From: Rhizobium sp. C1
GTDB lineage: Bacteria; Pseudomonadota; Alphaproteobacteria; Rhizobiales; Rhizobiaceae
NCBI RefSeq assembly: GCF_021026335.1
Contig: NZ_JAJNCY010000006.1
Location: 62,001-126,000, forward strand
DNA length: 64,000 nt
Reading direction: 5' to 3'
The notes under the pieces are model-generated. The model ran no database searches and was not told the origin of the DNA. It saw nothing but the letters and a program-made list of their open reading frames with translations. The position numbers were made by a program, and so were the translations under genes. Positions 36,136 to 45,775 of the stretch are shown piece by piece (positions within the stretch are counted from its first letter, which is position 1; every line of letters starts with the position of its first letter).

Positions 36136-36882
36136 ATGAGCAACGGGAACGAAGAACGCCTGCACAAGATCAAAAGGGAAGCTCTGGTCATGCCTGCGCT
36201 GAGAACTCTGACATTTGTCGCGCTCGCGGCCTCGACAATGGCGCTTGCCGGTTGTGGCAATGTGCACCCGGACGGCGACCTCAAGACGTCCGCCATCGAG
36301 AACGACTATCGCGTCCGCCATCCGATCAAGCTCGCGGAAGCCGAGCATTCGATCGATATTCCGGTTGCCTCCGGTGATGTGAAGCTCGGCCGCGGCATCG
36401 AAGACACGATCCGGGGCTTTGGCCAGAACTACAAGAACAATTCCTCGGGCGTCATCCAGATCGCCGTGCCCTCGGGTTCGGTCAATGCAAGTGCGGCCCG
36501 CGCCGTCCTTCCGGCCGTCCGTCGGCAGCTGGCGCTGGAAGGTGTGCAGCAGCGCCGCATGATCGTGACGAGCTATCAGGCCCAGCCCGGGGTTTCGGCC
36601 CCGATCAAGATCAGCTTCGTTGCGCTGACGGCCATGACCGACCAGTGCGGGCAGTGGCCGGAGGATCTGATGCAGAACTCCTTCTCCAACAAGAACTGGT
36701 ACAATTTCGGCTGCGCCAACCAGAACAATCTGGCCGCCCAGGTTGCCAATCCGAAGGATCTGTTCGATCCGCGCGCCTCGACGCCGATCGATGCCCAGCG
36801 CCGCGCCAACGTGATCGACACCTACCGCACCACCGGCTCCGACCTTGGCAAGGACACGAGCGCCATCAGCACAGGCCAATGA
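36136..36882 (+). CDS. cpaD: Tad pilus lipoprotein CpaD
   Basis: The 248-residue protein has an export signal with lipobox MALAGCGN (Cys near residue 43), then the CpaD domain with SIDIPVASGDVKLGRGIEDTI, FCAxAAARAVLPAV-like segment SVNASAARAVLPAVRRQL, and FGCANQNNLAAQVANPKDLF. It is a periplasmic partner of the secretin. The ATG at 36136 is placed seven bases after GAGGAG; the ATG at 36133 is possible. It follows cpaC by 11 bases. Confidence 0.93.
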   Translation: MSNGNEERLHKIKREALVMPALRTLTFVALAASTMALAGCGNVHPDGDLKTSAIENDYRVRHPIKLAEAEHSIDIPVASGDVKLGRGIEDTIRGFGQNYKNNSSGVIQIAVPSGSVNASAARAVLPAVRRQLALEGVQQRRMIVTSYQAQPGVSAPIKISFVALTAMTDQCGQWPEDLMQNSFSNKNWYNFGCANQNNLAAQVANPKDLFDPRASTPIDAQRRANVIDTYRTTGSDLGKDTSAISTGQ

Positions 36883-36916
36883 TCGGGCGTGATCGTTTAC
36901 CGGAGAGACAGGACCC

Positions 36917-38218
36917 ATGAGTACAGTTGAATACGGAATCGAGCCCGTCGCGATGAACGACCAGCTTGACGAGCGCGCAAGCGAAGCGATCGACATCGAC
37001 CAGATCCGGCCGCTGCCGCGCATCTCGATCCATGCCTTCTGTGAGAGCGAAGATGCTGTGCGCATGATGGATCGCGTGAGCCGCGATCGCCGCATGGGCA
37101 AGGTCACGTTCAAGATCAATCACGGCGGCATCGCCGCGGCGGCCAGCATGTTCGCCAGCGCCGCAACGCCGAACCTGATCATCCTGGAAACCTCCTTCGG
37201 CGCGGACCGTCTGTTCGAGGAACTCGGTCCGCTGGCCGAGGTCTGCGACCCGTCCACCAAGGTCATCATCATCGGACGCCAGAACGACATCGGCCTCTAT
37301 CGCGAGCTGATGCGCAACGGCATTTCCGAATATCTGGTCTATCCGGTCGGTCTTGCCGACATGCTCTCCTCGATCGCCTCGATCTTCGTCGATCCGGAAG
37401 CCGAGCCGCTGGGTCGCAGCATTGCCTTCATCGGCGCGAAGGGCGGCGTCGGTTCCTCGACGGTTGCCCACAATGCCGCCTTCGGCATTTCCAGCCTGTT
37501 TGCCACCGAGACGATCCTTGCCGACCTCGATCTGCCCTTCGGCACGGCGAATATCAATTTCGACCAGGACCCGGCGCAGGGTATTGCGGAAGCGGTCTAT
37601 TCGCCCGATCGCCTGGACGAGATTTTCCTCGATCGCCTTCTGACCAAGTGCACGGACACGCTGTCGCTGCTCGCTGCACCCTCGATGCTCGACCGTGCCT
37701 ATGATTTCGGACGGGATTCCTTCCTGCCGGTTGTCGAGGTTCTGTCGCGTTCCGCACCTGTCACGGTGCTCGATGTTCCGCACGCCTGGAACGACTGGAC
37801 GCGCATGCTGCTCTCCGGCGTCGATGAGGTCGTGATCACGGCTGTGCCGGATCTCGCAAACCTGCGCAACGCCAAGAACATGTTCGATGCTCTGAAGAAG
37901 CTGCGCCCGAACGACAAGTCGCCGCACCTCATCATCAATCAGGCGGGTATGCCCAAGCGGGCCGAGATTTCTCCGGCCGATTTCGTCGATCCGTTGGGCA
38001 TCCAGCCGATTGCCGTCATCCCCTTCGAGGTTCAGCTTTTCGGCAATGCGGCCAATAGCGGGCGCATGATTGCCGAGATCGATCCCAAGGCGCCGATCGC
38101 GGAGACCTTCTCCCAGGTCGCCCATGTGGTGACGGGCCGCACGACGGTGAAACGTCCGAAGGGCGGCAGCCTCGCCAAGATGCTCGCACTGCTCAACCGC
38201 GCCAAAATCAAAGCATGA
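36917..38218 (+). CDS. cpaE: Tad pilus localisation ATPase CpaE/TadZ
   Basis: The 433-residue protein has a receiver-like N-terminal domain (about residues 35-160, with PNLIILETSF and VIIIGRQNDI) and a MinD/ParA-type ATPase domain with the deviant Walker A KGGVGSST near residue 180 and ADLDLPFGTANI after it. TadZ proteins mark the pole or site where the Tad machine is built. It is followed 17 bases later by cpaF. Confidence 0.95.
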   Translation: MSTVEYGIEPVAMNDQLDERASEAIDIDQIRPLPRISIHAFCESEDAVRMMDRVSRDRRMGKVTFKINHGGIAAAASMFASAATPNLIILETSFGADRLFEELGPLAEVCDPSTKVIIIGRQNDIGLYRELMRNGISEYLVYPVGLADMLSSIASIFVDPEAEPLGRSIAFIGAKGGVGSSTVAHNAAFGISSLFATETILADLDLPFGTANINFDQDPAQGIAEAVYSPDRLDEIFLDRLLTKCTDTLSLLAAPSMLDRAYDFGRDSFLPVVEVLSRSAPVTVLDVPHAWNDWTRMLLSGVDEVVITAVPDLANLRNAKNMFDALKKLRPNDKSPHLIINQAGMPKRAEISPADFVDPLGIQPIAVIPFEVQLFGNAANSGRMIAEIDPKAPIAETFSQVAHVVTGRTTVKRPKGGSLAKMLALLNRAKIKA

Positions 38219-38235
38219 AAGACTGGATCTGATTG

Positions 38236-39753
38236 ATGTTCGGCAAAAAGGGAAATGACGGCTTCGGAAAATCCGGCTTCTCGGGAGGGTCTGCGCCTTC
38301 CGCGCCGAAACCCTATGCGCCTGTTGCCCCGGCGGCTGAGCAGGCTGTGATGGTCGCTGCTCCGGAGCCCGTCATGAGAGCTCCGGAACCCGCGCCGCAG
38401 CGCGTCGCGGCAACTCCGCCGCCGCTGGCGCCTGAGCCCGTGCGCCGGCGCACGACCCGCAATTCGGAATATTACGACACCAAGAGCCAGGTCTTCTCCG
38501 CGCTCATCGACACGATCGACCTGTCGCAGCTCGCCAAGCTTGACAACGAGAGCGCACGCGAGGAAATCCGCGATATCGTCAACGATATCATCACGATCAA
38601 GAACTTCGCCATGTCGATCGCCGAGCAGGAAGAACTGCTCGAGGATATCTGCAACGACGTTCTGGGTTTCGGTCCGCTCGAGCCGCTTCTGGCGCGCGAC
38701 GACATCGCCGACATCATGGTCAACGGCGCCGGCCAGACCTTCATCGAAGTCGAAGGCAAGGTGCAGGAGAGCGATATCCGCTTCCGCGACAACGGCCAGC
38801 TTCTCTCCGTCTGCCAGCGCATCGTGAGCCAGGTCGGCCGCCGCGTCGATGAGTCGAGCCCGATCTGCGACGCCCGTCTGCCCGACGGTTCGCGCGTGAA
38901 CGTCATCGCGCCGCCGCTCGCCATCGACGGTCCGGCATTGACCATTCGTAAGTTCAAGAAGGACAAGCTGACGCTCGATCAGCTCGTCCGCTTCGGCTCG
39001 ATCACGCCGGAAGGTGCGCAGGTCCTGCAGATCATCGGCCGCGTCCGCTGCAACATCGTCGTGTCCGGCGGTACGGGTTCGGGCAAGACGACGCTGCTGA
39101 ACTGCCTGACGCGCTACATTGACACGCATGAGCGCATCATCACCTGCGAAGACTCCGCGGAACTTCAGTTGCAGCAGCCGCATGTGGTGCGTCTCGAAAC
39201 CCGCCCGCCGAACATCGAAGGCGAAGGCGAAATCACCATGCGAGATCTCGTCAAGAACTGCCTGCGTATGCGCCCCGAACGCATCATCGTCGGTGAAGTG
39301 CGCGGACCGGAGGTGTTCGACCTTCTGCAGGCGATGAACACCGGTCACGACGGTTCGATGGGCACGATCCACGCGAACACGCCGCGTGAATGCCTCAACC
39401 GTATTGAGTCCATGATCGCCATGGGTGGCTTTACGCTGCCGGCCAAGACGGTACGTGAAATCGTCGCCGGTTCGGTTGATGTGATCATCCAGGCCGCACG
39501 TCTGCGCGACGGTTCGCGCCGCATCACTCACATTACCGAAGTCGTTGGCATGGAAGGCGACGTGATCGTGACGCAGGACCTCGTCCGCTACGAGATCGAG
39601 GGCGAAGACGCCAACGGTCGTATTATCGGTCGCCACCGTTCGACGGGCATCGGCCGTCCGAATTTCTGGGACCGCGCCCGCTACTACGGCGAGGAAAAGC
39701 GTCTGGCCGAAGCGCTCGATGCGATGGAAGACAAGGCAGGCGCCGCCAGCTGA
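38236..39753 (+). CDS. cpaF: Tad pilus motor ATPase CpaF/TadA
   Basis: The 505-residue protein is a type II/IV secretion ATPase. After a Pro- and Ala-rich linker (residues about 15-75) come the N-terminal domain, the Walker [13 protein letters not shown] near residue 280, the Asp-box [18 protein letters not shown], the Walker B region [15 protein letters not shown] and the His-box [16 protein letters not shown]. It drives extension and retraction of the pilus. The ATG at 38236 is used; a TTG just before it is in frame. Confidence 0.96.
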   Translation: MFGKKGNDGFGKSGFSGGSAPSAPKPYAPVAPAAEQAVMVAAPEPVMRAPEPAPQRVAATPPPLAPEPVRRRTTRNSEYYDTKSQVFSALIDTIDLSQLAKLDNESAREEIRDIVNDIITIKNFAMSIAEQEELLEDICNDVLGFGPLEPLLARDDIADIMVNGAGQTFIEVEGKVQESDIRFRDNGQLLSVCQRIVSQVGRRVDESSPICDARLPDGSRVNVIAPPLAIDGPALTIRKFKKDKLTLDQLVRFGSITPEGAQVLQIIGRVRCNIVVSGGTGSGKTTLLNCLTRYIDTHERIITCEDSAELQLQQPHVVRLETRPPNIEGEGEITMRDLVKNCLRMRPERIIVGEVRGPEVFDLLQAMNTGHDGSMGTIHANTPRECLNRIESMIAMGGFTLPAKTVREIVAGSVDVIIQAARLRDGSRRITHITEVVGMEGDVIVTQDLVRYEIEGEDANGRIIGRHRSTGIGRPNFWDRARYYGEEKRLAEALDAMEDKAGAAS

Positions 39754-39809
39754 CGATTGGGCGGTGCAGTTTGAAATGAGACGAAAAGTGACAGGCGGGA
39801 GCGCGCGTA

Positions 39810-40865
39810 ATGTTCGGTTTTGATCCCACGGTGCTTGCAATCATCGGCCTGGCCGCTATTGCGGCCGCCGCCGTCGCTTATGGTGTGCTGTTTACCGAAA
39901 TCGAGGCGCAGCAGAAGACCACGACCCGCTACAAGAAGGTCAAGGCTGCCGAAACCGACACGATCAAGGTCAAGGCCGCGCGCGACCGCATGGCCGAAGC
40001 CACCAAACGCCGCAAGTCGATCCAGGATTCGCTGAGCGAACTGGAAAAGAAGCAGGAGCAGAACAAGAAGGTCGATGCGCCGCCGCTGAAGGTGCGCCTC
40101 ATGCAGGCCGGCCTTTCGCTCACGGAATCGCAATTTTATATCGGCAGCGCCGGCTTGGCCTTCGTGACGATCGTCGTGGGGCTCGTCATGACCGCCGACA
40201 TGTCGAACGCGCCTGCCTTCGATATCCTCCCGGTTTCCAGCCCGCAGCTCGGCGTCCTGGCCACGGCCTTCGTCATGGGCCTCGGCATGCCGCGCTTCAT
40301 CCTCGGCTTCCTGTTCAAGCGCCGGATGAAGCGCTTTCTCAACGAATTCCCGAATTCGCTCGACATCATGGTCCGTTCGATCAAGTCCGGTCTGCCGCTG
40401 AACGACGCCATGCGTCTGATCGCGCTGGAGGGACAGGAGCCCGTCAAGAGCGAGTTCCGCCGGGTGGTAGAAGCGCAGCAGATGGGCATGTCGATTGCCG
40501 ATGCCTGCACACGCATGAATGCGACGATCCCGCTGCAGGAAGTCAAGTTCTTTGCCATCGTCATCAGCATTCAGGCCCAGGCAGGCGGCAACCTGTCCGA
40601 AGCGCTGGGCAATCTCAGCCGCGTGTTGCGCGACCGCAAGAAGATGCTGGGCAAGGTGCAGGCGCTTTCGATGGAAGCCAAGGCCTCTGCCGCGATCATC
40701 GGTGCCTTGCCCTTCATCGTGGCGACGCTCGTTTCGATCACCTCGCCCGATTACATCAAGCCGCTTTTCTCCGATCCGCGCGGGCATCTCATCCTGCTGG
40801 GCTCGGCCATCTGGATGTCGATCGGCGTTTTCGTCATGCGCAAGATGATCAACTTCGACATTTGA
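39810..40865 (+). CDS. tadB: Tad pilus inner-membrane platform protein TadB
   Basis: The 351-residue protein has an N-terminal helix, a cytoplasmic charged stretch (YKKVKAAETDTIKVKAARD), and the GspF/TadB domain with FPNSLDIMVRSIKSGLPLNDA, IPLQEVKFFAIVISIQAQAGGNLSEALGNLS and two C-terminal helices. With TadC it forms the platform that the CpaF motor moves. It starts 56 bases after cpaF. Confidence 0.95.
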   Translation: MFGFDPTVLAIIGLAAIAAAAVAYGVLFTEIEAQQKTTTRYKKVKAAETDTIKVKAARDRMAEATKRRKSIQDSLSELEKKQEQNKKVDAPPLKVRLMQAGLSLTESQFYIGSAGLAFVTIVVGLVMTADMSNAPAFDILPVSSPQLGVLATAFVMGLGMPRFILGFLFKRRMKRFLNEFPNSLDIMVRSIKSGLPLNDAMRLIALEGQEPVKSEFRRVVEAQQMGMSIADACTRMNATIPLQEVKFFAIVISIQAQAGGNLSEALGNLSRVLRDRKKMLGKVQALSMEAKASAAIIGALPFIVATLVSITSPDYIKPLFSDPRGHLILLGSAIWMSIGVFVMRKMINFDI

Positions 40866-40961
40866 TGTTTTGAAATACGCAAGTCCGGACGACACCAGAG
40901 ACGTCTCGCTCCGCACTTGCCCTAACCGACGGGCGCAGGATCCGCCACAAGGACGATCAGG

Positions 40962-41975
40962 ATGCTATACGATCTCGCCTCGACGCTCACCAGCCCCGGC
41001 TTCCTCGTTGCCGCGCTGATCGGGCTTGCCGTTTTCGGAACCCTTTATGTGGTGGCCGAACCCTATTTCGAGCGCGGCGATCTTCAGAAGCGCATGAAGG
41101 CGGTGGCCACCGAGCGCGAACAGCTGCGTGCCCGCGAGCGCGCGCGCATCAATGCTCTGGCCCAGTCGCGCGCCAGCCTGCGCGGCAAGGACAACAAGAA
41201 TGTCCGCAACATCGTCGAGCGGCTGAACCTGCGCAAGGCGCTGGTCGATGACGCTACGATCAACAAGCTGCGCGCGGCCGGCTACCGGTCGCAGAATGCG
41301 CTCAACACTTATCTCTTCGCCCGCCTCATCCTGCCCTTCGTCTTTGGCGTGCTCGGTGCACTCTGGATCTTCGCTCTCGACAACGTAAACGACCAGCCGC
41401 TGACGATGCGGCTGCTGCTCAACCTTGTCATTGCCTATGTGGGGTTTTATGCCCCGATCGTTTTCATCAGCAACAAGATGGGCAAGCGTCAGGCTTCCAT
41501 TCGTCGTGCCTGGCCCGATGCGCTGGACCTTCTGCTGATCTGCGTCGAATCCGGCGTCTCGGTCGAAGCCTCCATGCGCCGTGTTGCCGATGAAATCGGC
41601 GCGCAGTCGGCGGAACTGGCAGAGGAAATCGTGCTGACGACAGCCGAACTCTCCTATCTTCAGGATCGCCGCACCGCTTACGAAAACCTCGCCAACCGCA
41701 CCCAGCTCGAGGCCGTCAAGTCGACCACGCAGGCACTGATCCAGGCCGAACGCTACGGTACGCCGGTGGCGCAGGCGTTGCGCACGCTGGCGCAGGAAAG
41801 CCGCGACACGCGCATGAACGAGGCCGAAAAGAAGGCCGCCGCTCTGCCGCCGAAGCTGACCGTGCCGATGATCCTCTTCTTTCTGCCGGTCCTCATCGCC
41901 GTCATTCTCGGCCCCGCCGGCATCCGCGTCAGCGACCAGATGAGCGGTACCTCGCAGGAACAGACTTCGCACTGA
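40962..41975 (+). CDS. tadC: Tad pilus inner-membrane platform protein TadC
   Basis: The 337-residue protein is the second GspF-like platform subunit, with an N-terminal helix, RAWPDALDLLLICVESGVSVEASMRRV, AEEIVLTTAELSYLQDR and C-terminal helices around PKLTVPMILFFLPVLIAVIL. It follows tadB by 96 bases and is the last forward gene of the Tad operon, ending before a bidirectional hairpin. Confidence 0.95.
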   Translation: MLYDLASTLTSPGFLVAALIGLAVFGTLYVVAEPYFERGDLQKRMKAVATEREQLRARERARINALAQSRASLRGKDNKNVRNIVERLNLRKALVDDATINKLRAAGYRSQNALNTYLFARLILPFVFGVLGALWIFALDNVNDQPLTMRLLLNLVIAYVGFYAPIVFISNKMGKRQASIRRAWPDALDLLLICVESGVSVEASMRRVADEIGAQSAELAEEIVLTTAELSYLQDRRTAYENLANRTQLEAVKSTTQALIQAERYGTPVAQALRTLAQESRDTRMNEAEKKAAALPPKLTVPMILFFLPVLIAVILGPAGIRVSDQMSGTSQEQTSH

Positions 41976-42012
41976 TCCCGTTCGAAACGGATCGTTCCGC
42001 GACCCCATGGAA

Positions 42013-42041
42013 AAAGGCGCCCCTGAAAACGGAGCGCCTTT
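42013..42041. terminator. Bidirectional terminator between tadC and tadD
   Basis: AAAGGCGC (42013-42020) and GCGCCTTT (42034-42041) form a perfect 8-base-pair stem with A-rich and T-rich flanks on each side (AAAAA before, TTTC after), so it can stop transcripts from both convergent genes. Confidence 0.75.
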
Positions 42042-42087
42042 CTTCAGTCTTGGGAGATAGATTGTCTGCCGTGCCGATCCGCCGGGC

Positions 42088-42900
42088 TCAGCCCTGCTTC
42101 TTCAGCGCCTTCCAGGTTGCCTGCTGGCTCATCATCGAGCGCAGATAAGCGACGTTGGCTTCTGCCTGCTGCGGTGACAGTTCCTGCCGCGCGATCTGCT
42201 CAGCTTCGGGATAGCGCCCCTGCAGGCCGACGACGAGCGCAAGGTTCTGGCGCACCGAGCTGTCGGCACCGGGCTGGGCCGCTGCCTTGCGGAGATAGGT
42301 TTCAGCCGTCTTCAGGTCCTTGGTCAGAACATAGGACATGCCGAGATTGGACAGGACCGACGGATCGTTCGGCTTCAGATCGAGCGCTTCGCGATAACGC
42401 ATGCGCGCCTCGTCCGAACGGCCGAGCTGGTCAAGGATCGCACCTTGCGCCGATTTGAGCCGCCAGTCGGGAAGGTCCGGGCGCTCGGCCCGCGAAATCG
42501 TCTGAAGCGCCGCATCGAGCTGCCCGGCGGCGGCCTGCGCCTTGCCATAGGCGGCGAGAACTTCGGTGTCGGTCGGGTGACGGATCACGACCTGCTGCAT
42601 GACGGCCAGCGCCTGATCGTTTTTGCCGGTCATGCGCAGAAGGGTTGCGTAGTTCAGACCCGCCATCTTGTCGTTGGGGTTCTTGGCATAGGCCTGGCCG
42701 ATCCGGTCGGCGGCCGCGCGCAGCTCGATCTCGTTCATCTCGCTGACCGGCCTCGAAGAGCCGGTCGGGATCGAGCCCGTCGTTATGTTGTCGGTGGAGC
42801 TTGTGGTCGAGCAGGCCTGCAATGAAAGTGCCGCCGCAACGAGGCAGGCGCTGGCCAGCAGCCTGCCGCTGCGGAACCGGATGATGGAGGAAGTGGTCAT
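42088..42900 (-). CDS. tadD: Tad pilus TPR lipoprotein TadD
   Basis: The 270-residue protein has a lipoprotein signal (SLQACS, Cys near residue 30) and four to five tetratricopeptide repeats, such as LNYATLLRMTGKNDQALAVM, AYGKAQAAAGQLDAALQTI and SNLGMSYVLTKDLKTAETYL. TadD is a periplasmic pilotin-like factor for the secretin. The ATG at 42900 is used; the frame runs further upstream without family likeness. It is convergent with tadC. Confidence 0.93.
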   Translation of the reverse strand: MTTSSIIRFRSGRLLASACLVAAALSLQACSTTSSTDNITTGSIPTGSSRPVSEMNEIELRAAADRIGQAYAKNPNDKMAGLNYATLLRMTGKNDQALAVMQQVVIRHPTDTEVLAAYGKAQAAAGQLDAALQTISRAERPDLPDWRLKSAQGAILDQLGRSDEARMRYREALDLKPNDPSVLSNLGMSYVLTKDLKTAETYLRKAAAQPGADSSVRQNLALVVGLQGRYPEAEQIARQELSPQQAEANVAYLRSMMSQQATWKALKKQG

Positions 42901-43147
42901 GGTGCTGCCCCGAAATCTAGTGATTTGCACCGGCCGAAGGGCATACTGAGAACTGCGGCGCAACCTTGACACCAGCAATAGTCTGTTAACCCTAACAGAG
43001 CGTTAACATCTCTGATTCTCGGGCCTTGCGCCCGGCGCGGAGGGGGACGGGCACACAAGCCGGTTGACGCCTGGAGAAATTGCAAGGGGCACCCCGGCGC
43101 GCACCGCCGGAACTGCTCCGCTCATGCGGGAAGTGAGACAAGACGAA

Positions 43148-44539
43148 ATGGCCCCCTTTCAGTTCATCAAGCGCCATAGCCCCTTCAACAGCAAGCCTGG
43201 AAAGACGCTTCCGGTCTTCGCGGTGACGCCGGCGCATATCGAAATCGGCGCGATCGAGGCCACTGCGCTCGAATGGGCGCGCAAATCCGGCTTCAAGGCC
43301 GAAAATGGCTCGGTCCTTCTCGTGCCTTCGGCCGATGGTGCGCTGGGTGGGGCGCTGTTCGGTCTCGGCAAGAACCCGATCGCGACGCCTTTCATGACAG
43401 GGCATCTGGCGCGTGCGCTTCCTGAAGGCGAATGGCATGTCGAGACCGCGCCGCTGACGGCCAACCGCATCGCGCTGGGCTTCGGCCTCGGCAGCTATCG
43501 TTTCGAGACCTATCTGAAGCCGAAGTCGCAAGGGGCCACGCTGCTGATCCCGAAGGATGCAAACGTCACCGACATCAAGCGTCAGGTCGCCGGTGTCTTC
43601 CTGGCGCGCGATCTGATCAACACGCCGACAAACGACATGGGTCCAAACGCGCTGGAAAATGTCTTCCGCGATCTGGCCGCGCATTATGAAGCGAAGGTCT
43701 CGGTCATTGCCGGTGACGATCTGCTGAAGAAGAATTTCCCGCTGATCCACGCGGTGGGCCGTGCGGCAGCCGAAGCGCCGCGCCTGCTCGAAATGCGGTG
43801 GGGCGAAAAGGGCGCGCCGAAGGTGACGCTGGTCGGCAAGGGTGTCTGCTTCGACACCGGCGGCCTCGATATCAAGCCGTCGTCCTCCATGCTGCTGATG
43901 AAGAAGGACATGGGTGGCGCCGCCAATGTCCTCGGCCTCGCGCTGATGATCATGGATGCGCATCTCAAGATCGATCTGCGCGTTCTCGTGCCGGTCGTCG
44001 AAAATTCCATTGCCGGCAATGCCTTCCGTCCGGGTGACATCTACCGCAGCCGCAAGGGCCTGACGGTGCAGATCGACAACACGGATGCGGAAGGCCGGCT
44101 GATCCTGGCCGATGCGCTGGCCTATGCCGATGAGGACAAGCCCGATCTGCTGATCGATATGGCGACCCTGACAGGCGCCGCACGCGTGGCGCTCGGCCCC
44201 GACCTGCCGCCCTTCTTCACCGATGACGAGGATCTGGCGCATGATCTCACCGACTCGGCGCTGGAGAACGACGATCCGCTGTGGCGGCTGCCGCTTTATG
44301 CCGGCTATGAAGCCGATCTCAAGACCAAGATCGCCGATATCACCAACGCGCCTTCTGGCGGCATGGCGGGCGCAATCACGGCAGCGCTCTTCCTCAAGCG
44401 TTTCGTCACCCAGACCGAAAGCTGGGCGCATTTCGACATCTTCGGCTGGTCGCCCAAGGATCGCCCGCATGCGCCGCTGGGCGGCGAGGCCCAGGGCATC
44501 CGCGCGATTTATCACCACATCCGCAAGCGGGTGAAATAA
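43148..44539 (+). CDS. Leucyl aminopeptidase family protein (M17)
   Basis: The 463-residue enzyme belongs to the M17 cytosolic aminopeptidases. The metal-site segments are visible: GKGVCFDTGGLDIKPSSSM and MKKDMGGAANVLGLAL near residues 235-262, and the signature NTDAEGRLILADAL near residue 314. It removes N-terminal residues from peptides. The start at 43148 is chosen for the family-like MAPFQFIKRH; the frame continues upstream to 43064. It stands alone after tadD, divergent from it. Confidence 0.92.
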   Translation: MAPFQFIKRHSPFNSKPGKTLPVFAVTPAHIEIGAIEATALEWARKSGFKAENGSVLLVPSADGALGGALFGLGKNPIATPFMTGHLARALPEGEWHVETAPLTANRIALGFGLGSYRFETYLKPKSQGATLLIPKDANVTDIKRQVAGVFLARDLINTPTNDMGPNALENVFRDLAAHYEAKVSVIAGDDLLKKNFPLIHAVGRAAAEAPRLLEMRWGEKGAPKVTLVGKGVCFDTGGLDIKPSSSMLLMKKDMGGAANVLGLALMIMDAHLKIDLRVLVPVVENSIAGNAFRPGDIYRSRKGLTVQIDNTDAEGRLILADALAYADEDKPDLLIDMATLTGAARVALGPDLPPFFTDDEDLAHDLTDSALENDDPLWRLPLYAGYEADLKTKIADITNAPSGGMAGAITAALFLKRFVTQTESWAHFDIFGWSPKDRPHAPLGGEAQGIRAIYHHIRKRVK

Positions 44540-44544
44540 AACAG

Positions 44545-44577
44545 CGCCGGGAAACCGAAGGTCTGCTTTTCCCGGCG
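44545..44577. terminator. Hairpin between convergent genes
   Basis: CGCCGGGAAA (44545-44554) and TTTCCCGGCG (44568-44577) form a perfect 10-base-pair stem. On the minus strand it is followed by CTGTTTTATTTC, so it probably ends the cytochrome b561 transcript and may also serve the aminopeptidase gene. Confidence 0.7.
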
Positions 44578-44592
44578 TCGCGACAGCGAAAC

Positions 44593-45207
44593 TTAATTCT
44601 GCCCTATGACGTGCCCGGCCGTTGCCGGTTCGCGCAAGCGCGCATCGTCCTGCCGGCCGTGCGTCATGCGGCCCAGGATGTCTTCGCGCCACAGATGTTT
44701 GTGCACGAAGACCATGAGGACATGGCCCGCGACAAGCGCCAGCAGCGCCCAGCCGGCCGGCCCGTGAAGAAGCTGCGCCGGCTCCATCAGCGTTTCATTG
44801 CGTGTACCGGGCTCGAAAATCTGGACGCCCAAGACAGCAAAACCCTTGCCGCCGCCATAAGCGCGCAGCAGGGCAACCGCCGGCACGAAGATCATCAGCG
44901 CGTAGAGTGCGAGATGACCGGCAAGCGAGGCGAGGCCGATCAGCCCGTGACCGTGCGGCGGGCGCGTGCGCAAGTTCACCAGGCCCCAGACCGCCCGCAG
45001 CGCCACGAGCACGAGAAGGATGAAGCCCAGCGCGTGATGCACACCCCACAGCGTCTTGGTGATCGCAAGGTTCCGGTCGATCAGGTGGAAGATTGCCGAC
45101 AGGAACTGCAGGGCAAACAGACAGGCCATCAACCAATGCAGCGCGCGGCTGACAAGGCCATAGCCATGCGGGCGATCCCAGATCGACGTGGTGGTCTGGA
45201 GGGACAT
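44593..45207 (-). CDS. Cytochrome b561 (CybB-like)
   Basis: The 204-residue protein has four membrane helices and the histidines expected to hold two b-type haems: RALHWLMACL in helix 1, GVHHALGFILL in helix 2, LAGHLALYALM in helix 3 and AGHVLMVFVHKHLW in helix 4. CybB-type proteins oxidise ubiquinol or superoxide in the inner membrane. AGGAG precedes the ATG at 45207. The frame extends further upstream but without family likeness. Confidence 0.92.
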   Translation of the reverse strand: MSLQTTTSIWDRPHGYGLVSRALHWLMACLFALQFLSAIFHLIDRNLAITKTLWGVHHALGFILLVLVALRAVWGLVNLRTRPPHGHGLIGLASLAGHLALYALMIFVPAVALLRAYGGGKGFAVLGVQIFEPGTRNETLMEPAQLLHGPAGWALLALVAGHVLMVFVHKHLWREDILGRMTHGRQDDARLREPATAGHVIGQN

Positions 45208-45413
45208 GAAAACTCCTGGTCTCAAAAGGCTTTTAACGGTCTGCGGCGCAGCCCGAACGTTTGGTGTCCCCTCCCGTCGCTGTCTGTGATGCTGCATTGC
45301 GGAAAACTTGTGGCGGACACGTGGTGCGTTTTGAAGACACAGTGTACTCCCCTTGCAAAAGGCCGCCTTTCCAGTCACAATGATACGGACCCGAAACGTT
45401 TCCGGAGCAGGTC

Positions 45414-45764
45414 TTGTCGCTTGAATTGACGCCGTCCCAGGCCTTGGGCCTATGGCATGCAGTTTCCCTTTCTCAGGTGAGATCGGAGGCGCATGACCTG
45501 ACGCTTCGGCAGATGGCGATCCTGTTGCAGATCTATCTCGTGCCGCCGCCGCATACGGTGCGCGGACTGGCGGCGACGCTGAACGTGACCAAGCCGGTCA
45601 TTACGCGCGCACTGGATACGATGGGCGCGATGGGGCTTGTCGATCGGGTCCGTGACGACAAGGATCGCCGCAACGTCATCATCAAGCGAACGGTGGCCGG
45701 CGCGCTCTATCTCGAAAAGCTGGGCGATGTCGTCATCGCCGAAGCGCGCGAATTGCCTTATTGA
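45414..45764 (+). CDS. MarR family transcriptional regulator (short)
   Basis: The 116-residue protein has the MarR winged helix with LTLRQMAILLQIYLV, VRGLAATLNVTKPVITRALDTMGAMGLVDRV and the wing DDKDRRNVIIKRT. It starts with TTG at 45414, preceded by GGAGCAGG. The length is short but in the range of small rhizobial MarR proteins. The cell-wall hydrolase gene follows directly, so a role in envelope response is possible; the ligand is unknown. Confidence 0.88.
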   Translation: MSLELTPSQALGLWHAVSLSQVRSEAHDLTLRQMAILLQIYLVPPPHTVRGLAATLNVTKPVITRALDTMGAMGLVDRVRDDKDRRNVIIKRTVAGALYLEKLGDVVIAEARELPY

Positions 45765-45775
45765 CTGGACATTCC